DNA of 21,429 nucleotides from CAZCTC01 sp964501335. GTDB lineage: Bacteria > Chloroflexota > Anaerolineae > B4-G1 > SLSP01. Under the pieces are notes generated by a model, which was given only the letters and a program-made list of their open reading frames with translations, was not told the origin of the DNA and did not search any database. The stretch lies in assembly GCA_964501335.1 (NCBI GenBank), contig CAZCTC010000105.1, forward strand, positions 1-21,429. Reading direction: 5' to 3'. Positions 6,581 through 14,032 of the stretch are shown one piece after another. A program made the translations under genes and the position numbers. Position 1 is the first letter of the stretch; each line of letters starts with the position of its first letter.

Positions 6581-8818
6581 TTACTTCTTCCCGTCCTTAC
6601 GGAGCACCCGGATTCCCACGCTCTGCAACGCCGCCACCAGCCCCGACTGCAAATCGCGCAGCGTCTCGATCTTCGACCAATCGATGCCCAAATCCACAAT
6701 GGTCTCCGCCACCGAATCCGAAATGCCCGTCACAATCGTACGCGCACCCTTCAACCGCGCCGCCTGAATGGTCTTGTTCAGATAATCGGCCACATCGCTG
6801 TCGATCGAAGAAACCCCGGTGATGTCCAGAATAATCACTCTGGCGCGATAATGAGAAATCCCATTGAGCACCGCCCGGGTCAGATCCTTTGCCCGCGTAT
6901 TGTCCACCGTCCCGATCAACGGCAAAACGATAATCCGATCCATAATCGGAATGATCGGCGTCGAGAGTTCCTTCAAAGTCTGCCGCTGGACCTCGATCAA
7001 CTTCTCCTGCAACTCCGCCTGCGCCAGCAGCAACTTCTCCCGCTCCAGCTCAGATTGCTGGCGAGCCGCCTCCGCCCGCTCCCGCTCCAGCATCTCCTGC
7101 TCCAGCTGAGAGTTCTTCTGCACGAGCCCCTGCATCATCTGGCGTACCTGCTCCGTCATCCGATTAAATGCAATCGCCAGAGAACCGATCTCATTGCCGG
7201 ACTCCACTTCCGCCTGCACATTCAAATCGCCGTCGGCGATCCGGACTGCCGTAGCAGTCAAATGGACAATCGGTCGGGCCAGATACTGCGCAATCAGCAA
7301 TGCCACCACCGTCACCAGACTGCCCGTCAATACCGCCACCAGCAAAGAGATACGCAACTGCGCATTCATAGGCGCCAGAAAAGCATCATAAGGCTGCGCA
7401 AACACAACCTGCCAGGTCGCATTGCCCGCCGACATATTCACCACGGCTGCCCGATTGGATTTGAGATCATCCGGATACAACGCGGCTGTAAAATAGGGCT
7501 GAGAATTCGCTCGCGCCAATCCCACAGCAAAATCGGGTAGATCGGTTTTCTGAAAATCCACCGGCAGCCGGTTCTGATTCTGTAAGACGCTGATCTGCTG
7601 AGCCGTTAAAGCCCCCACCGGCTGAGAAATCAAATCCGCCCGATTGGCATCCGCCAGCCGGATCAGAGCATCATCCAGCAAAATCGGAAAAGAATCTGTG
7701 CCGGCCAGATTTTTATTCTGCACCAACAACTGCTGCAAAGCGCCGGCATCATAGCGCACCCGTAACACCCCGAACCCCGCCTCCCCGACCGAGTCGCGCA
7801 CCGGAGCGCTGAAATAAATATAACGCTGGCCGTTTTCGCCCATCACCACCTGCGAAACATAGGGCCGCCCGGTCCGCAGCGGAACCTGATAATAATCCGC
7901 CGCCGATTCATCCCGCCCAATTCCCGGCGTATAGGTGTCCAACAAATTCTGCCCACGGACATCAAGCAACGCATAGGAAGAAATATAAACCCGATCCTTC
8001 CGGCCTAAGGTCACCAGCATCGACTTGATCTCATCATCCGTCACACTGCCCGGCGTCTGAAGATAATGCACAAACTCGGGCAACTGAGCACTGATATCCA
8101 CCGAATCCATCTGATTTTTAAGAAAAGCCTGCACATTATTGGAGGTCTGGCGCGCCGCCGCAAATAACGCCCGATCGGCATTCTGATTTAAAGACTGACG
8201 AGTCACCACGGTCGTAGTAATCATCACCGCGCTCATCGACACAATCGTCACAATCAACAAGACGAGCGTCAATTGAATACCAATGGTGTAGTTTTTAAAT
8301 AACCGAAAAACCACGATACCAAAGCTGAGCAAAGCCGCACCGGTAATAAAAGGGACAAAAACTTCCATGGCCACAATTGCGATCTGGAAAGGGGGTGCCC
8401 AAAAATCCAGGAGTGCCGCCGTACTGGCCACGATAATGCTTCCCATCAAAGCTGGCATCATACTTTTGCTCCGCACAAAATTCATAAAAATTAGAGTAAT
8501 GATCAGAGCGACCAGACCTAAAATCATACCCGCCTGAGCCAGCCATAAAGCATTCCAGACAATCCCCAACAACAAAACCGTCAAAATGAGTTCAATCGCT
8601 TCGGCATAGCGCCCCCGCCGACCCAACTGAAAATAACTGTAGGCCGCCCCCGCCAGAACCAGCGCATTGCCGCCCGACACAAACCACAATTGCCACATCT
8701 GTGTTAAAAGAGCCATCACCACATTGAAAAGCACAGCTCCCACACATAACACAAACACAGCAAAAGCAATTCGTAAGGCATAACGCGATTGAGAAGAACT
8801 CTCATTAGCTAAGGTCAT
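6581..8818 (-). CDS. Membrane sensor: 7TM-Cache-HAMP-coiled coil-STAS (RsbR-like output)
   Basis: The product is a 745-aa signalling protein with no kinase domain. About seven hydrophobic segments occupy residues 15-204; an extracytoplasmic double-Cache-like domain spans about 205-485 (YISSYALLDVRGQNLLDT, GRPYVSQVV, YIYFSAPVRD); a last membrane segment is at 490-513; HAMP at about 510-562; a coiled coil at about 562-615. The C-terminal STAS domain (618-738) begins STPIIPIMDRIIVLPLIGTV, which is the RsbR co-antagonist style. Ser674 in SSIDSDVADYL sits where RsbR/RsbS proteins carry the Thr/Ser phosphorylated by the RsbT kinase, and T694 lies in GARTIVTG. A stressosome-type or partner-switching role, with Cache as ligand sensor, is inferred. 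No RsbT/RsbW-like kinase is in the window. The ATG is preceded by GGGAGA at 8-nt spacing. Confidence 0.85.
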   Translation of the reverse strand: MTLANESSSQSRYALRIAFAVFVLCVGAVLFNVVMALLTQMWQLWFVSGGNALVLAGAAYSYFQLGRRGRYAEAIELILTVLLLGIVWNALWLAQAGMILGLVALIITLIFMNFVRSKSMMPALMGSIIVASTAALLDFWAPPFQIAIVAMEVFVPFITGAALLSFGIVVFRLFKNYTIGIQLTLVLLIVTIVSMSAVMITTTVVTRQSLNQNADRALFAAARQTSNNVQAFLKNQMDSVDISAQLPEFVHYLQTPGSVTDDEIKSMLVTLGRKDRVYISSYALLDVRGQNLLDTYTPGIGRDESAADYYQVPLRTGRPYVSQVVMGENGQRYIYFSAPVRDSVGEAGFGVLRVRYDAGALQQLLVQNKNLAGTDSFPILLDDALIRLADANRADLISQPVGALTAQQISVLQNQNRLPVDFQKTDLPDFAVGLARANSQPYFTAALYPDDLKSNRAAVVNMSAGNATWQVVFAQPYDAFLAPMNAQLRISLLVAVLTGSLVTVVALLIAQYLARPIVHLTATAVRIADGDLNVQAEVESGNEIGSLAIAFNRMTEQVRQMMQGLVQKNSQLEQEMLERERAEAARQQSELEREKLLLAQAELQEKLIEVQRQTLKELSTPIIPIMDRIIVLPLIGTVDNTRAKDLTRAVLNGISHYRARVIILDITGVSSIDSDVADYLNKTIQAARLKGARTIVTGISDSVAETIVDLGIDWSKIETLRDLQSGLVAALQSVGIRVLRKDGKK

Positions 8819-9051
8819 GAACCCATTCTCCCGGCTGACACAAAAAATAAACAGACGTAGTACCCCACTAGCCGCTCAGATTTCACCACAAAGGGGCCGA
8901 GAAAAATCCAAGTTTTCGGCGGCTTCAGAAAGCCGCCGAAAACATAAATAAAAACCACTTCTCTCTACCTTCCCGCCGTCGCTGCGATCCGAACAAAAAC
9001 CGTTTGCGGAGCGCTAAAACAAAGCCACCCGGGTTGTAAAAACTATTTATG
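8819..9051. other. Intergenic region between substrate-binding protein and STAS sensor
   Basis: This 233-bp space holds one CAGA-loop hairpin (8912-8943). On the minus strand it also holds a weak CCGCAAACGG hairpin followed by TTTTTG (about 8991-9006) that might end the substrate-binding gene's transcript. I see no convincing promoter for the sensor and no small gene. Confidence 0.4.
8912..8943. repeat. CAGA-loop hairpin, copy 4
   Basis: Left arm GTTTTCGGCGGCTT (8912-8925), loop CAGA, right arm AAGCCGCCGAAAAC (8930-8943), a perfect 14-bp stem. The core is identical to copy 1 although 6 kb away. It lacks the GAGAGAG-T leader. Confidence 0.9.
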
Positions 9052-10191
9052 TTACTTCAACGGCGTAAGCTTCCCGTCATGAATGATTCCCAATTGGGCC
9101 ACGGCGATCCCTTCCCCATTTTCCTGAAAATTGAAAACGCCCTGCAACCCCTGGTAATTCTGAATACCGTGCAACTGCCGTGCAATCTCCTCGCCGGTCA
9201 GATTGTCGCACGAACGCTTGATCGCCTCGACGGCCAGCATAGCGCCGTCATAAGCTTTGGCCCCATGGTTCTCCGGTTCGCTGCCCCACTTCGCCTGATA
9301 CCGGGCTGCAAAATCCCGGGTCTCATCGTTCAAATTATTGTCCACATAGGGGCTGGCGAAAATGACCCCCTCGGCCGCTTCATTTCCGGCCATTTCAATG
9401 AACTTAGGCGTTCCGGTCGCCGCGCCCCCTGCAATCTGACCGGTAAATCCCAGTTCCCGGGCCTGTTTGGCAATCAATCCCGACGCCACTTCCGACCCGC
9501 CCAGCAACAACACTTCCGGCTTCAAGGCAATAATCCGCGAAAGCTGCTCCTTGAAATCCGTCGCATTGGGTTCGTAGGCTTCCCGCGCCACGCTCTCCAG
9601 ATTGTTGCGCCGCAAAGCCGCCTGCTCATAATCCGCCTGCCCGGTGCCGTAAGCACTGGAGTCGCTGATAATGGCAAAACTCTTAAAACCGCGCTGCTGG
9701 ACCAGGTAATCCACCAGCGTCGATTCAAAGACATTCCCCGCCCCCACCTTGCGGAAAATATAGGCACTGCCTTGCTTGGTCAAATCCACGCTCAACCCGC
9801 CGGTCACCTGCGGGATCTTCGCCTCCGTCAACAGCGGCAACACCGCCAGAGAAGTATTGCTGTTGGTCGTGGCAAAAACCAACACCGCTTTATCGTCATT
9901 GATCAACTTTTGAGCGGCATCCATCGCCTTGGCCGTATCAGCCTGATCGTCATATTCGATCAACTGTAACTGCCGCCCCCCGCAAACTCCGCCCTGGGCA
10001 TTCACCTCATCCAGAACGAGCTTGATTCCATAGGTATCCCATTCACCCAGCACTTTGTTCAACCCGGAAAGAGCCCCGATATACCCCAACTTAATCGGCT
10101 CGTTTTTCTGCCCCCCCCCGGTACAAGCCGTCAAAACCAGAACCATGGCCAGAAACACCCCAATTACTTTTTCACCCACCTGGCGTCTCAT
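9052..10191 (-). CDS. ABC transporter substrate-binding lipoprotein (Leu/Ile/Val type, Peripla_BP_6)
   Basis: The product is 379 aa, using the ATG at 10191, which has AAAGGAG upstream; the longer open frame would place residues before the signal peptide. The signal sequence ends in lipobox LTAC with Cys23, so the protein should be lipid-anchored outside the membrane. The mature part is a type I periplasmic-binding fold: KLGYIGALSGLNKVLGEWDTYG, AQGGVCGGRQLQLIEYDDQAD, FATTNSNTSLAVLPLL, FKSFAIISDSSAYG and AEGVIFASPY are typical of the LivK/branched-chain amino-acid group, which also binds amides, urea and other small ligands. No permease or ATPase gene is next to it, so it is an orphan receptor here; its partner must lie elsewhere. 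The exact ligand is unknown. Confidence 0.9.
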   Translation of the reverse strand: MRRQVGEKVIGVFLAMVLVLTACTGGGQKNEPIKLGYIGALSGLNKVLGEWDTYGIKLVLDEVNAQGGVCGGRQLQLIEYDDQADTAKAMDAAQKLINDDKAVLVFATTNSNTSLAVLPLLTEAKIPQVTGGLSVDLTKQGSAYIFRKVGAGNVFESTLVDYLVQQRGFKSFAIISDSSAYGTGQADYEQAALRRNNLESVAREAYEPNATDFKEQLSRIIALKPEVLLLGGSEVASGLIAKQARELGFTGQIAGGAATGTPKFIEMAGNEAAEGVIFASPYVDNNLNDETRDFAARYQAKWGSEPENHGAKAYDGAMLAVEAIKRSCDNLTGEEIARQLHGIQNYQGLQGVFNFQENGEGIAVAQLGIIHDGKLTPLK

Positions 10192-10616
10192 TGCATACTC
10201 CTTTCCTGACAAAAATTTAGAAACACTATTAACGAGAGATCCGCTCTCCCTTAAGGTTCCGAACATAAGGAGTTGTAATGTAAGAAAAAGCAAAACAAGG
10301 AGTTCGCAACAAATTCGACCTCGGGGATAAAAACCAAAGGAGCCCACATTCCATCATCGAAACAACAAGAACCAGAAATTCCTGGCTCGCCGCAACAACG
10401 GCCACGATTCTCTGCCGTTCCCACCTTAAAACCATCTCCCGGCTCCTTTGAAATGCCGCTTCGGATCCGCTCACGGACCTCCGGGCTGCCTTTTTAACTA
10501 CGATCTAACAAAAAAACAACATTCTACACCAGAAAGTGTGTTCTGTAGGGGATCGGTTTAAGAATGTGCGACTATCATATCACAACTTCTTAAGTTTGAA
10601 AATTTTGAAACCGGCC
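10192..10616. other. Long leader/intergenic region with possible structured RNA
   Basis: This 425-bp space lies between two minus-strand genes. It contains a 10-bp inverted pair, CAAAGGAGCC (10335-10344) and GGCTCCTTTG (10441-10450). On the minus strand the pair is followed directly by GTTTTTAT, as a terminator would be. Inside are an AGAAATTCCT-centred hairpin (CCAG/CTGG, about 10372-10385) and GC-rich segments. A small hairpin ACAC-CAGAAA-GTGT lies near 10534-10547. No known riboswitch could be assigned, and no convincing ORF is present. Confidence 0.35.
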
Positions 10617-11222
10617 CTATTCCGGTCTGATACTCTGAGTTATCTCTGTAAAAACCTCTTCGGCCTCCCCAAAATATAATCCCAACAACATCCAGGCCAG
10701 TTCTTCTCCATGCATACGGTCCAGATACCCTCTAAAACCCGGAGCATACTGCAAAACGGTCCCTTCCAGCACAAAGAACTTCCGCCCTTTGTAAGTTTCA
10801 ACCCCATCCGCCATCACCGCAAAGACAGCCGGTCCCCGGGTAACCCGCGTCGTATAAGGCTCTCCCATGGCCCAGAATTGCGTTACAACCAGCTCCACCG
10901 CTGTCTCAGCCCGCTCCGAAATCAAAATCTCCCGCAAAAATTCCATCACCCGCAGATACTCCCAAATCTCAGCCGTTTTCTTCAATCGGACCATCCATTG
11001 ATCGATCCGCTGCAAAGCACTCTTTTGAGTCGTACGATAAACAGCCACGGCACAATCCTCGCCCTCCAGGTTGCGCTCCTCCACTCTGAAATCCTCAGGC
11101 GCAAAAAGGGCCCACCAGGAGACCGGAATCAAGTTATTAGCTTCAAACTCATGGTTAGTTCCAATATTCAAAGCAGTCCGATTGCCCAAATTGCTCACCT
11201 TTCCTTTCATGCTAAAATTCAA
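10617..11222 (-). CDS. Hypothetical protein
   Basis: The product is 201 aa from a TTG at 11222 or 197 aa from the in-frame ATG at 11210. The TTG is preferred because AGGA lies 6 nt before it, while the ATG has no usable ribosome-binding site. I do not recognise the family. It looks soluble, with a mixed alpha/beta composition (LIPVSWWALFAPEDFRVEE, TAVELVVTQFWAMGEPYTTRV, GEELAWMLLGLYFGEAEEVF), no signal peptide, no membrane helix and no obvious catalytic motif. The SD-like AGGA lies inside the repeat box CTGTCCTGAAAATAGG read on the opposite strand, so the repeat island reaches the gene's translation start. The gene is followed by a 425-bp space before the substrate-binding gene, so it is probably transcribed alone. 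Confidence 0.6.
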   Translation of the reverse strand: MNFSMKGKVSNLGNRTALNIGTNHEFEANNLIPVSWWALFAPEDFRVEERNLEGEDCAVAVYRTTQKSALQRIDQWMVRLKKTAEIWEYLRVMEFLREILISERAETAVELVVTQFWAMGEPYTTRVTRGPAVFAVMADGVETYKGRKFFVLEGTVLQYAPGFRGYLDRMHGEELAWMLLGLYFGEAEEVFTEITQSIRPE

Positions 11223-11248
11223 CAGCTGTCCTGAAAATAGGCCCGTCT

Positions 11249-11346
11249 AAGGTGCGACGCACTTTCTATCCATAAAACCGTCAATTCAAACGTTCCGCCT
11301 TGAAGGCAAGCCGCCTGTCATTGCAAGATCAGAGTGCGTTGCACCT
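11249..11346. repeat. 98-bp MITE-like element, copy 1
   Basis: It begins AGGTGCGACGCACT (from 11250) and ends with AGTGCGTTGCACCT (11333-11346), inverted ends that differ at one base. Copy 2 at 13645-13742 has exactly the same length, and I count 73 of 98 identical positions without gaps. Identity is highest in the first 23 and last 14 bases. There is no ORF inside and no clear target-site duplication. Confidence 0.75.
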
Positions 11347-11430
11347 GCTGGGGGAATCCACCTCACCCACAAATGAAGCCTTCCCCGTAAGAGGCGCCGC
11401 GCTGGATGGGGGAAGAGAAGTTTTTTGTTT

Positions 11431-11466
11431 ATGTTTTGGCGCGCATCAGAATGCGCGCCAAAACAT
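11431..11466. repeat. CAGA-loop hairpin, copy 5
   Basis: Left arm ATGTTTTGGCGCGCAT (11431-11446), loop CAGA, right arm ATGCGCGCCAAAACAT (11451-11466), a perfect 16-bp stem. The leader is GGAAGAGAAG plus TTTTTTG. Confidence 0.9.
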
Positions 11467-11481
11467 GGGCTTTTAAGGTAG

Positions 11482-11500
11482 CCTGGGGTGAAGCCCCAGG
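11482..11500. repeat. CCTGGG-type hairpin, copy 1
   Basis: CCTGGGGT-GAA-GCCCCAGG forms an 8-bp stem with one wobble pair. The second copy at 19320-19338 has CCTGGGAT-GAA-ATCCCAGG, a paired change in both arms with the same GAA loop. Both are followed by AAACCA..CCGGACAA. Confidence 0.8.
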
Positions 11501-11612
11501 AAACCACGCCGGACAACCCATTTTCACCTTGCGGGGTGCCGCCCGCCGCAGGACCTTCTGCCCTGGAAAAAGCCGGTCACATCTTTATTTCAATCAACTT
11601 AAGGAGGAATTC

Positions 11613-13004
11613 ATGCATAGACTCTGGATCAGCCTGCTGGCAACCTTTTTCTTTCTGGCTTCACCGCTGCCCCCCGCGCCCCAAACTGCCACCGTCACGA
11701 CCTTTGAAACGGGTAAGAATCCCAGCCGGGAAATTCACGTCGCACTGACCGGCAACGACAGCACGGGAGACGGCACAGCCGCCCATCCCTATCGCACACT
11801 GAGTCACGCAGCGTCGCAGGCCACCCCCGGCACCGCCATCCGCATCCACAGCGGCACTTACACCAGCAGCAGTTACCTCAACGATCTGACCGGTACCGCC
11901 GCCGCCCCCATCTGGATCGGAGGCATTTCCGGCGAAACCCGCCCCATCATCAGCGGCCCCAGCGAAGCCCTCCACCTCACCCGGGTCCGCTACCTGATCG
12001 TTCACGATCTGGAAGTGACCAACACCACCGACAATGGAATCAACTGCGACGACGGCGGCGACTATGCCGACGCCACCGCCACTCAACATGTCATCTTCCG
12101 CAACCTCTACATCCACCACGTCGGAGGGACCGGCAATCAAGACTGCCTCAAACTCTCCGGTGTCAACGACTACTTCGTCCTCAACAGCGAATTCGCTTAC
12201 TGCGGCGGCAACAGTTCCGGCAGCGGCATTGACCACGTCGGCTGTCACAACGGCGTGATCGCCGGCAACTATTTCCACGATATGTCGGCCAACGCCGTCC
12301 AATGCAAAGGCGGCAGCGAAAACCTGGAAATTCGCGCCAACCGCATTGTCAACGGCGGCGCCCGCGCCGTCAATATGGGCGGCTCCACCGACTTCGTCTA
12401 TTTTCGGCCGCCGCTCTCCACCAGCCAGCCCAACGCCGAAGCCCGCAACATCCGGGTGATAGCCAACGTCATCCAGGGCGCCGATACCCCTTTCGCCTTC
12501 GTCGGCTGCGTCCAATGTCTGGCCGCCCACAACACGGTCATCGACCCCGGCAACTGGCTGATGCGTATCCTGCAAGAGACCACCACCAGCGGAGAATACA
12601 CCTTCCTGCCCTGCTCCTCCAACCGGGTGATCAACAACCTCTTCTATTTTTCCCGCAGCGACCTCTCCACCTACGTTAATATCGGTACCAACACCTCACC
12701 CGAAACATTCGCCTTCTCCAACAACCTCTGGTATGCCCACGACACCCCGGCGCAATCCCAACCCTCACTTCCCGTAGCCGAAACCAACGGAAAAGTGGGC
12801 CAGGATCCCCGCTTCGTCAATTCCGGCGGCGCCAATTACCATCTCCAGAACCAGAGCCCGGCCATCGGCGCCGGCGTCGCCCTGACCCAGGTCACGACCG
12901 ATTTCGACGACCGCGGCTATGTGGCGCCGCCCAGCATCGGGGCCTTCGAATATAAAAACTGGAGTCACTGGTTTTACCTGCCGCTGATCAAAAAAGGAAA
13001 TTAG
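11613..13004 (+). CDS. Secreted right-handed parallel beta-helix protein
   Basis: The product is 463 aa. The ATG at 11613 is chosen because AAGGAGG precedes it and a signal peptide (MHRLWISLLATFFFLASPLPP) follows; the upstream open frame is repeat. Residues about 38-82 (REIHVALTGNDSTGDG, AHPYRTLSHAASQATPGTAIRIHSGTY) are the standard N-terminal cap of secreted pectate-lyase-like beta-helix proteins. Residues about 120-370 show rungs such as VIFRNLYIHHVGG, YFVLNSEFAYCGG, GVIAGNYFHDMSANAVQ and LEIRANRIVNGGARAV. The C-terminal part (DPRFVNSGGANYHLQNQSPAIGAG, then GAFEYK) is usual for this group. Enzyme activity (polysaccharide lyase or hydrolase) is possible but no catalytic set is assignable. 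The tail ends WFYLPLIKKGN, a hydrophobic-then-basic ending I associate with exported Chloroflexota proteins. Confidence 0.85.
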   Translation: MHRLWISLLATFFFLASPLPPAPQTATVTTFETGKNPSREIHVALTGNDSTGDGTAAHPYRTLSHAASQATPGTAIRIHSGTYTSSSYLNDLTGTAAAPIWIGGISGETRPIISGPSEALHLTRVRYLIVHDLEVTNTTDNGINCDDGGDYADATATQHVIFRNLYIHHVGGTGNQDCLKLSGVNDYFVLNSEFAYCGGNSSGSGIDHVGCHNGVIAGNYFHDMSANAVQCKGGSENLEIRANRIVNGGARAVNMGGSTDFVYFRPPLSTSQPNAEARNIRVIANVIQGADTPFAFVGCVQCLAAHNTVIDPGNWLMRILQETTTSGEYTFLPCSSNRVINNLFYFSRSDLSTYVNIGTNTSPETFAFSNNLWYAHDTPAQSQPSLPVAETNGKVGQDPRFVNSGGANYHLQNQSPAIGAGVALTQVTTDFDDRGYVAPPSIGAFEYKNWSHWFYLPLIKKGN

Positions 13005-13040
13005 AAAAACCGCAAAAATAACTTCCTTGAGCTTTTTTAT

Positions 13041-13529
13041 TCACTCCACAGCCGTCTCTTCACTGGACGGCTCAAAGCTCCCATCGACCTCTTCCTCTTC
13101 AACCGCCACCGGCGCTTCCAGTTGATGCGCGGGACGGCAGCGCGCCTCACGTCGCTCGCTCAACTGCCAGACCGCAAAAATCAGCCAGACAATCGCCGCC
13201 GCAATGTAATACGAATGCCAGGCCTCCGGCAGCCTCAACGCCTCCCATACCTCTGAAACGGCAAAAAACATGGGCCCCAGGGTCACCAAAGGCGTCGCAA
13301 TCCACCCATTGAAATACCCCCGCGCAACCTCTCCGGCATTAAAGGGCAATTTCTCGATAATCCGGAAGGAAAACCCCCCTCCCTGGTGCGGTAAAAACTG
13401 CACTCTTAAACGCGCCAACGGAACGACAGGAAGATAGACAAATGTAAACCAGCGGGTAGCGATCGCCACATTGTTTTCATCTTGAGAACTGACCCCCAAT
13501 AACGTCGTGCCGATACCATTGATTTGCAT
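13041..13529 (-). CDS. Small membrane protein of unknown function
   Basis: The product is 162 aa. The N-terminal part (INGIGTTLLGV, then ATRWFTFVYLPVVPLARLRVQFL) recalls bacterial membrane proteins with a G-T-x-x-x-G start and a TRWFT..(Y/F)LP(V/I)(V/I)PL motif; I cannot name the family. Two membrane helices are likely, at about residues 76-96 (ATPLVTLGPMFFAVSEVWEAL) and 105-123 (SYYIAAAIVWLIFAVWQL). The C-terminal tail is acidic (VAVEEEEVDGSFEPSSEETAVE) and presumably cytoplasmic. GGGAGAG precedes the ATG and a promoter-like TATAAT lies about 45 nt upstream. It converges with the beta-helix gene across only 36 bp, with no strong hairpin between them. Confidence 0.65.
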   Translation of the reverse strand: MQINGIGTTLLGVSSQDENNVAIATRWFTFVYLPVVPLARLRVQFLPHQGGGFSFRIIEKLPFNAGEVARGYFNGWIATPLVTLGPMFFAVSEVWEALRLPEAWHSYYIAAAIVWLIFAVWQLSERREARCRPAHQLEAPVAVEEEEVDGSFEPSSEETAVE

Positions 13530-13572
13530 AACTCGCTCTCCCTCTCTTCAGATTCCTTACCAATACCCAACT

Positions 13573-13578
13573 ATTATA
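13573..13578 (-). promoter_or_regulatory. Perfect -10 box for the small membrane protein gene
   Basis: On the minus strand this is TATAAT, about 44 nt before the ATG. The best-spaced -35 candidate is TTAATC at 17 nt, which is weak. The position and perfect -10 support a promoter. Confidence 0.45.
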
Positions 13579-13644
13579 ATTCAAGTTACCGCATCGATTA
13601 ATTTTCCCCGGCCTGACCTTCTGTCTTGAAAATAGGCCCGTCCC

Positions 13645-13742
13645 AAGGTGCGACGCACTTTCTATCCCTGGAACCAACGATTCAAACGGCTCAATGTTGG
13701 AGCAAGTCCCCTATCCTTGCAAAAACGCAGTGCGTTGCACCT
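13645..13742. repeat. 98-bp MITE-like element, copy 2
   Basis: It has the same ends as copy 1 (AAGGTGCGACGCACT at 13645-13659, AGTGCGTTGCACCT at 13729-13742) and the same 98-bp length, with a diverged middle. It is again preceded by CTGTCYTGAAAATAGGCCCG. Confidence 0.75.
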
Positions 13743-13856
13743 CTGTGGAAAATCACCCGCCCCGGCAACACTCTCTAATAAGGGCCGGGCCTTGTAATGT
13801 CCCGCTTTTCCCGGTCAGATACGCCGGACTGGGCAGGAAGAGAGTTTGTTTTTGGA

Positions 13857-13888
13857 GAATTTGCCCGCCGTCTGAGACGGGCAAATTC
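13857..13888. repeat. Hairpin, copy 6 (centre inverted)
   Basis: Outer arms GAATTTGCCCG (13857-13867) and CGGGCAAATTC (13878-13888) pair perfectly over 11 bp. The centre reads CCGTCTGAGA, so TCTCAGA appears on the opposite strand, unlike the other copies. It shares its outer arms in style with copy 7. Confidence 0.75.
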
Positions 13889-14032
13889 CCCCAGCCGACA
13901 GAACCTTACGTTTTAGAATTGCCCCCAAATATGCCTCCGTCTGTATCGCCGTCTATGGACATTCCCCCGGCTCCGTTCAATGATGACAAAACCGTAAAAG
14001 GAATTTTAGCCAACAGGAAAGGAGATCCCCAC

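Larger units (their letters stand above)
11228..11560. repeat. Composite intergenic repeat island 2
   Basis: Between the divergent hypothetical and beta-helix genes this island shows, in order: CTGTCCTGAAAATAGG, the 98-bp element (11249-11346), a CCTTCCCCGTAA..GCGCCGCGCTGGAT segment, GGAAGAGAAG plus T-tract, the CAGA hairpin (11431-11466), the CCTGGGG hairpin (11482-11500), and the GCGGGGTGCCGCC box (11520-11543) with a CTTCTGCCCTGGAAAA remnant. The order is shared with islands at 13619 and 19081-19780. Confidence 0.8.
13619..13915. repeat. Composite intergenic repeat island 3
   Basis: It lies between the divergent small membrane protein gene and the SDR operon. Order: CTTCTGTCTTGAAAATAGG, the 98-bp element (13645-13742), a CTTGTAATGTCCCGC segment (compare CTTGTAGCGTCCCGC near 19645), GGAAGAGAGTTTGTTTTTGG, the inverted-orientation hairpin (13857-13888), and a CCTTACGTTTTAGAA box. 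The module order matches island 2. The remaining bases up to the SDR start (13916-14032) show no clear promoter. Confidence 0.75.

Noticed and set aside
10192..10347. Longer start for the substrate-binding protein
   Set aside because: The extra residues would precede a standard lipoprotein signal, and the ATG at 10191 has AAAGGAG in front.
10335..10450. T-box riboswitch upstream of the amino-acid-binding protein
   Set aside because: The AAGGTGGGAACGG segment resembles the T-box block, but the AGGGTGGNACCGCG core and the matching antiterminator arm are not present and the terminator arm order is wrong.
10229..10474. Small minus-strand ORF of 81 codons
   Set aside because: It has no recognisable domain, lies across the inverted-repeat leader structure, and has no clear ribosome-binding site in keeping with its neighbours.
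11406..11612. Longer start for the beta-helix protein
   Set aside because: This part of the frame is repeat sequence; the ATG at 11613 has AAGGAGG and begins a signal peptide.
13005..13040. Terminator between the convergent beta-helix and small membrane protein genes
   Set aside because: There are A- and T-rich runs but no stable hairpin that I can find in these 36 bp.
13694..14032. Longer start for the SDR protein, including ATGs at 13931 and 13955
   Set aside because: The segment covers repeats, neither ATG has a ribosome-binding site, and the TTG at 14033 has a strong one and begins the fold.
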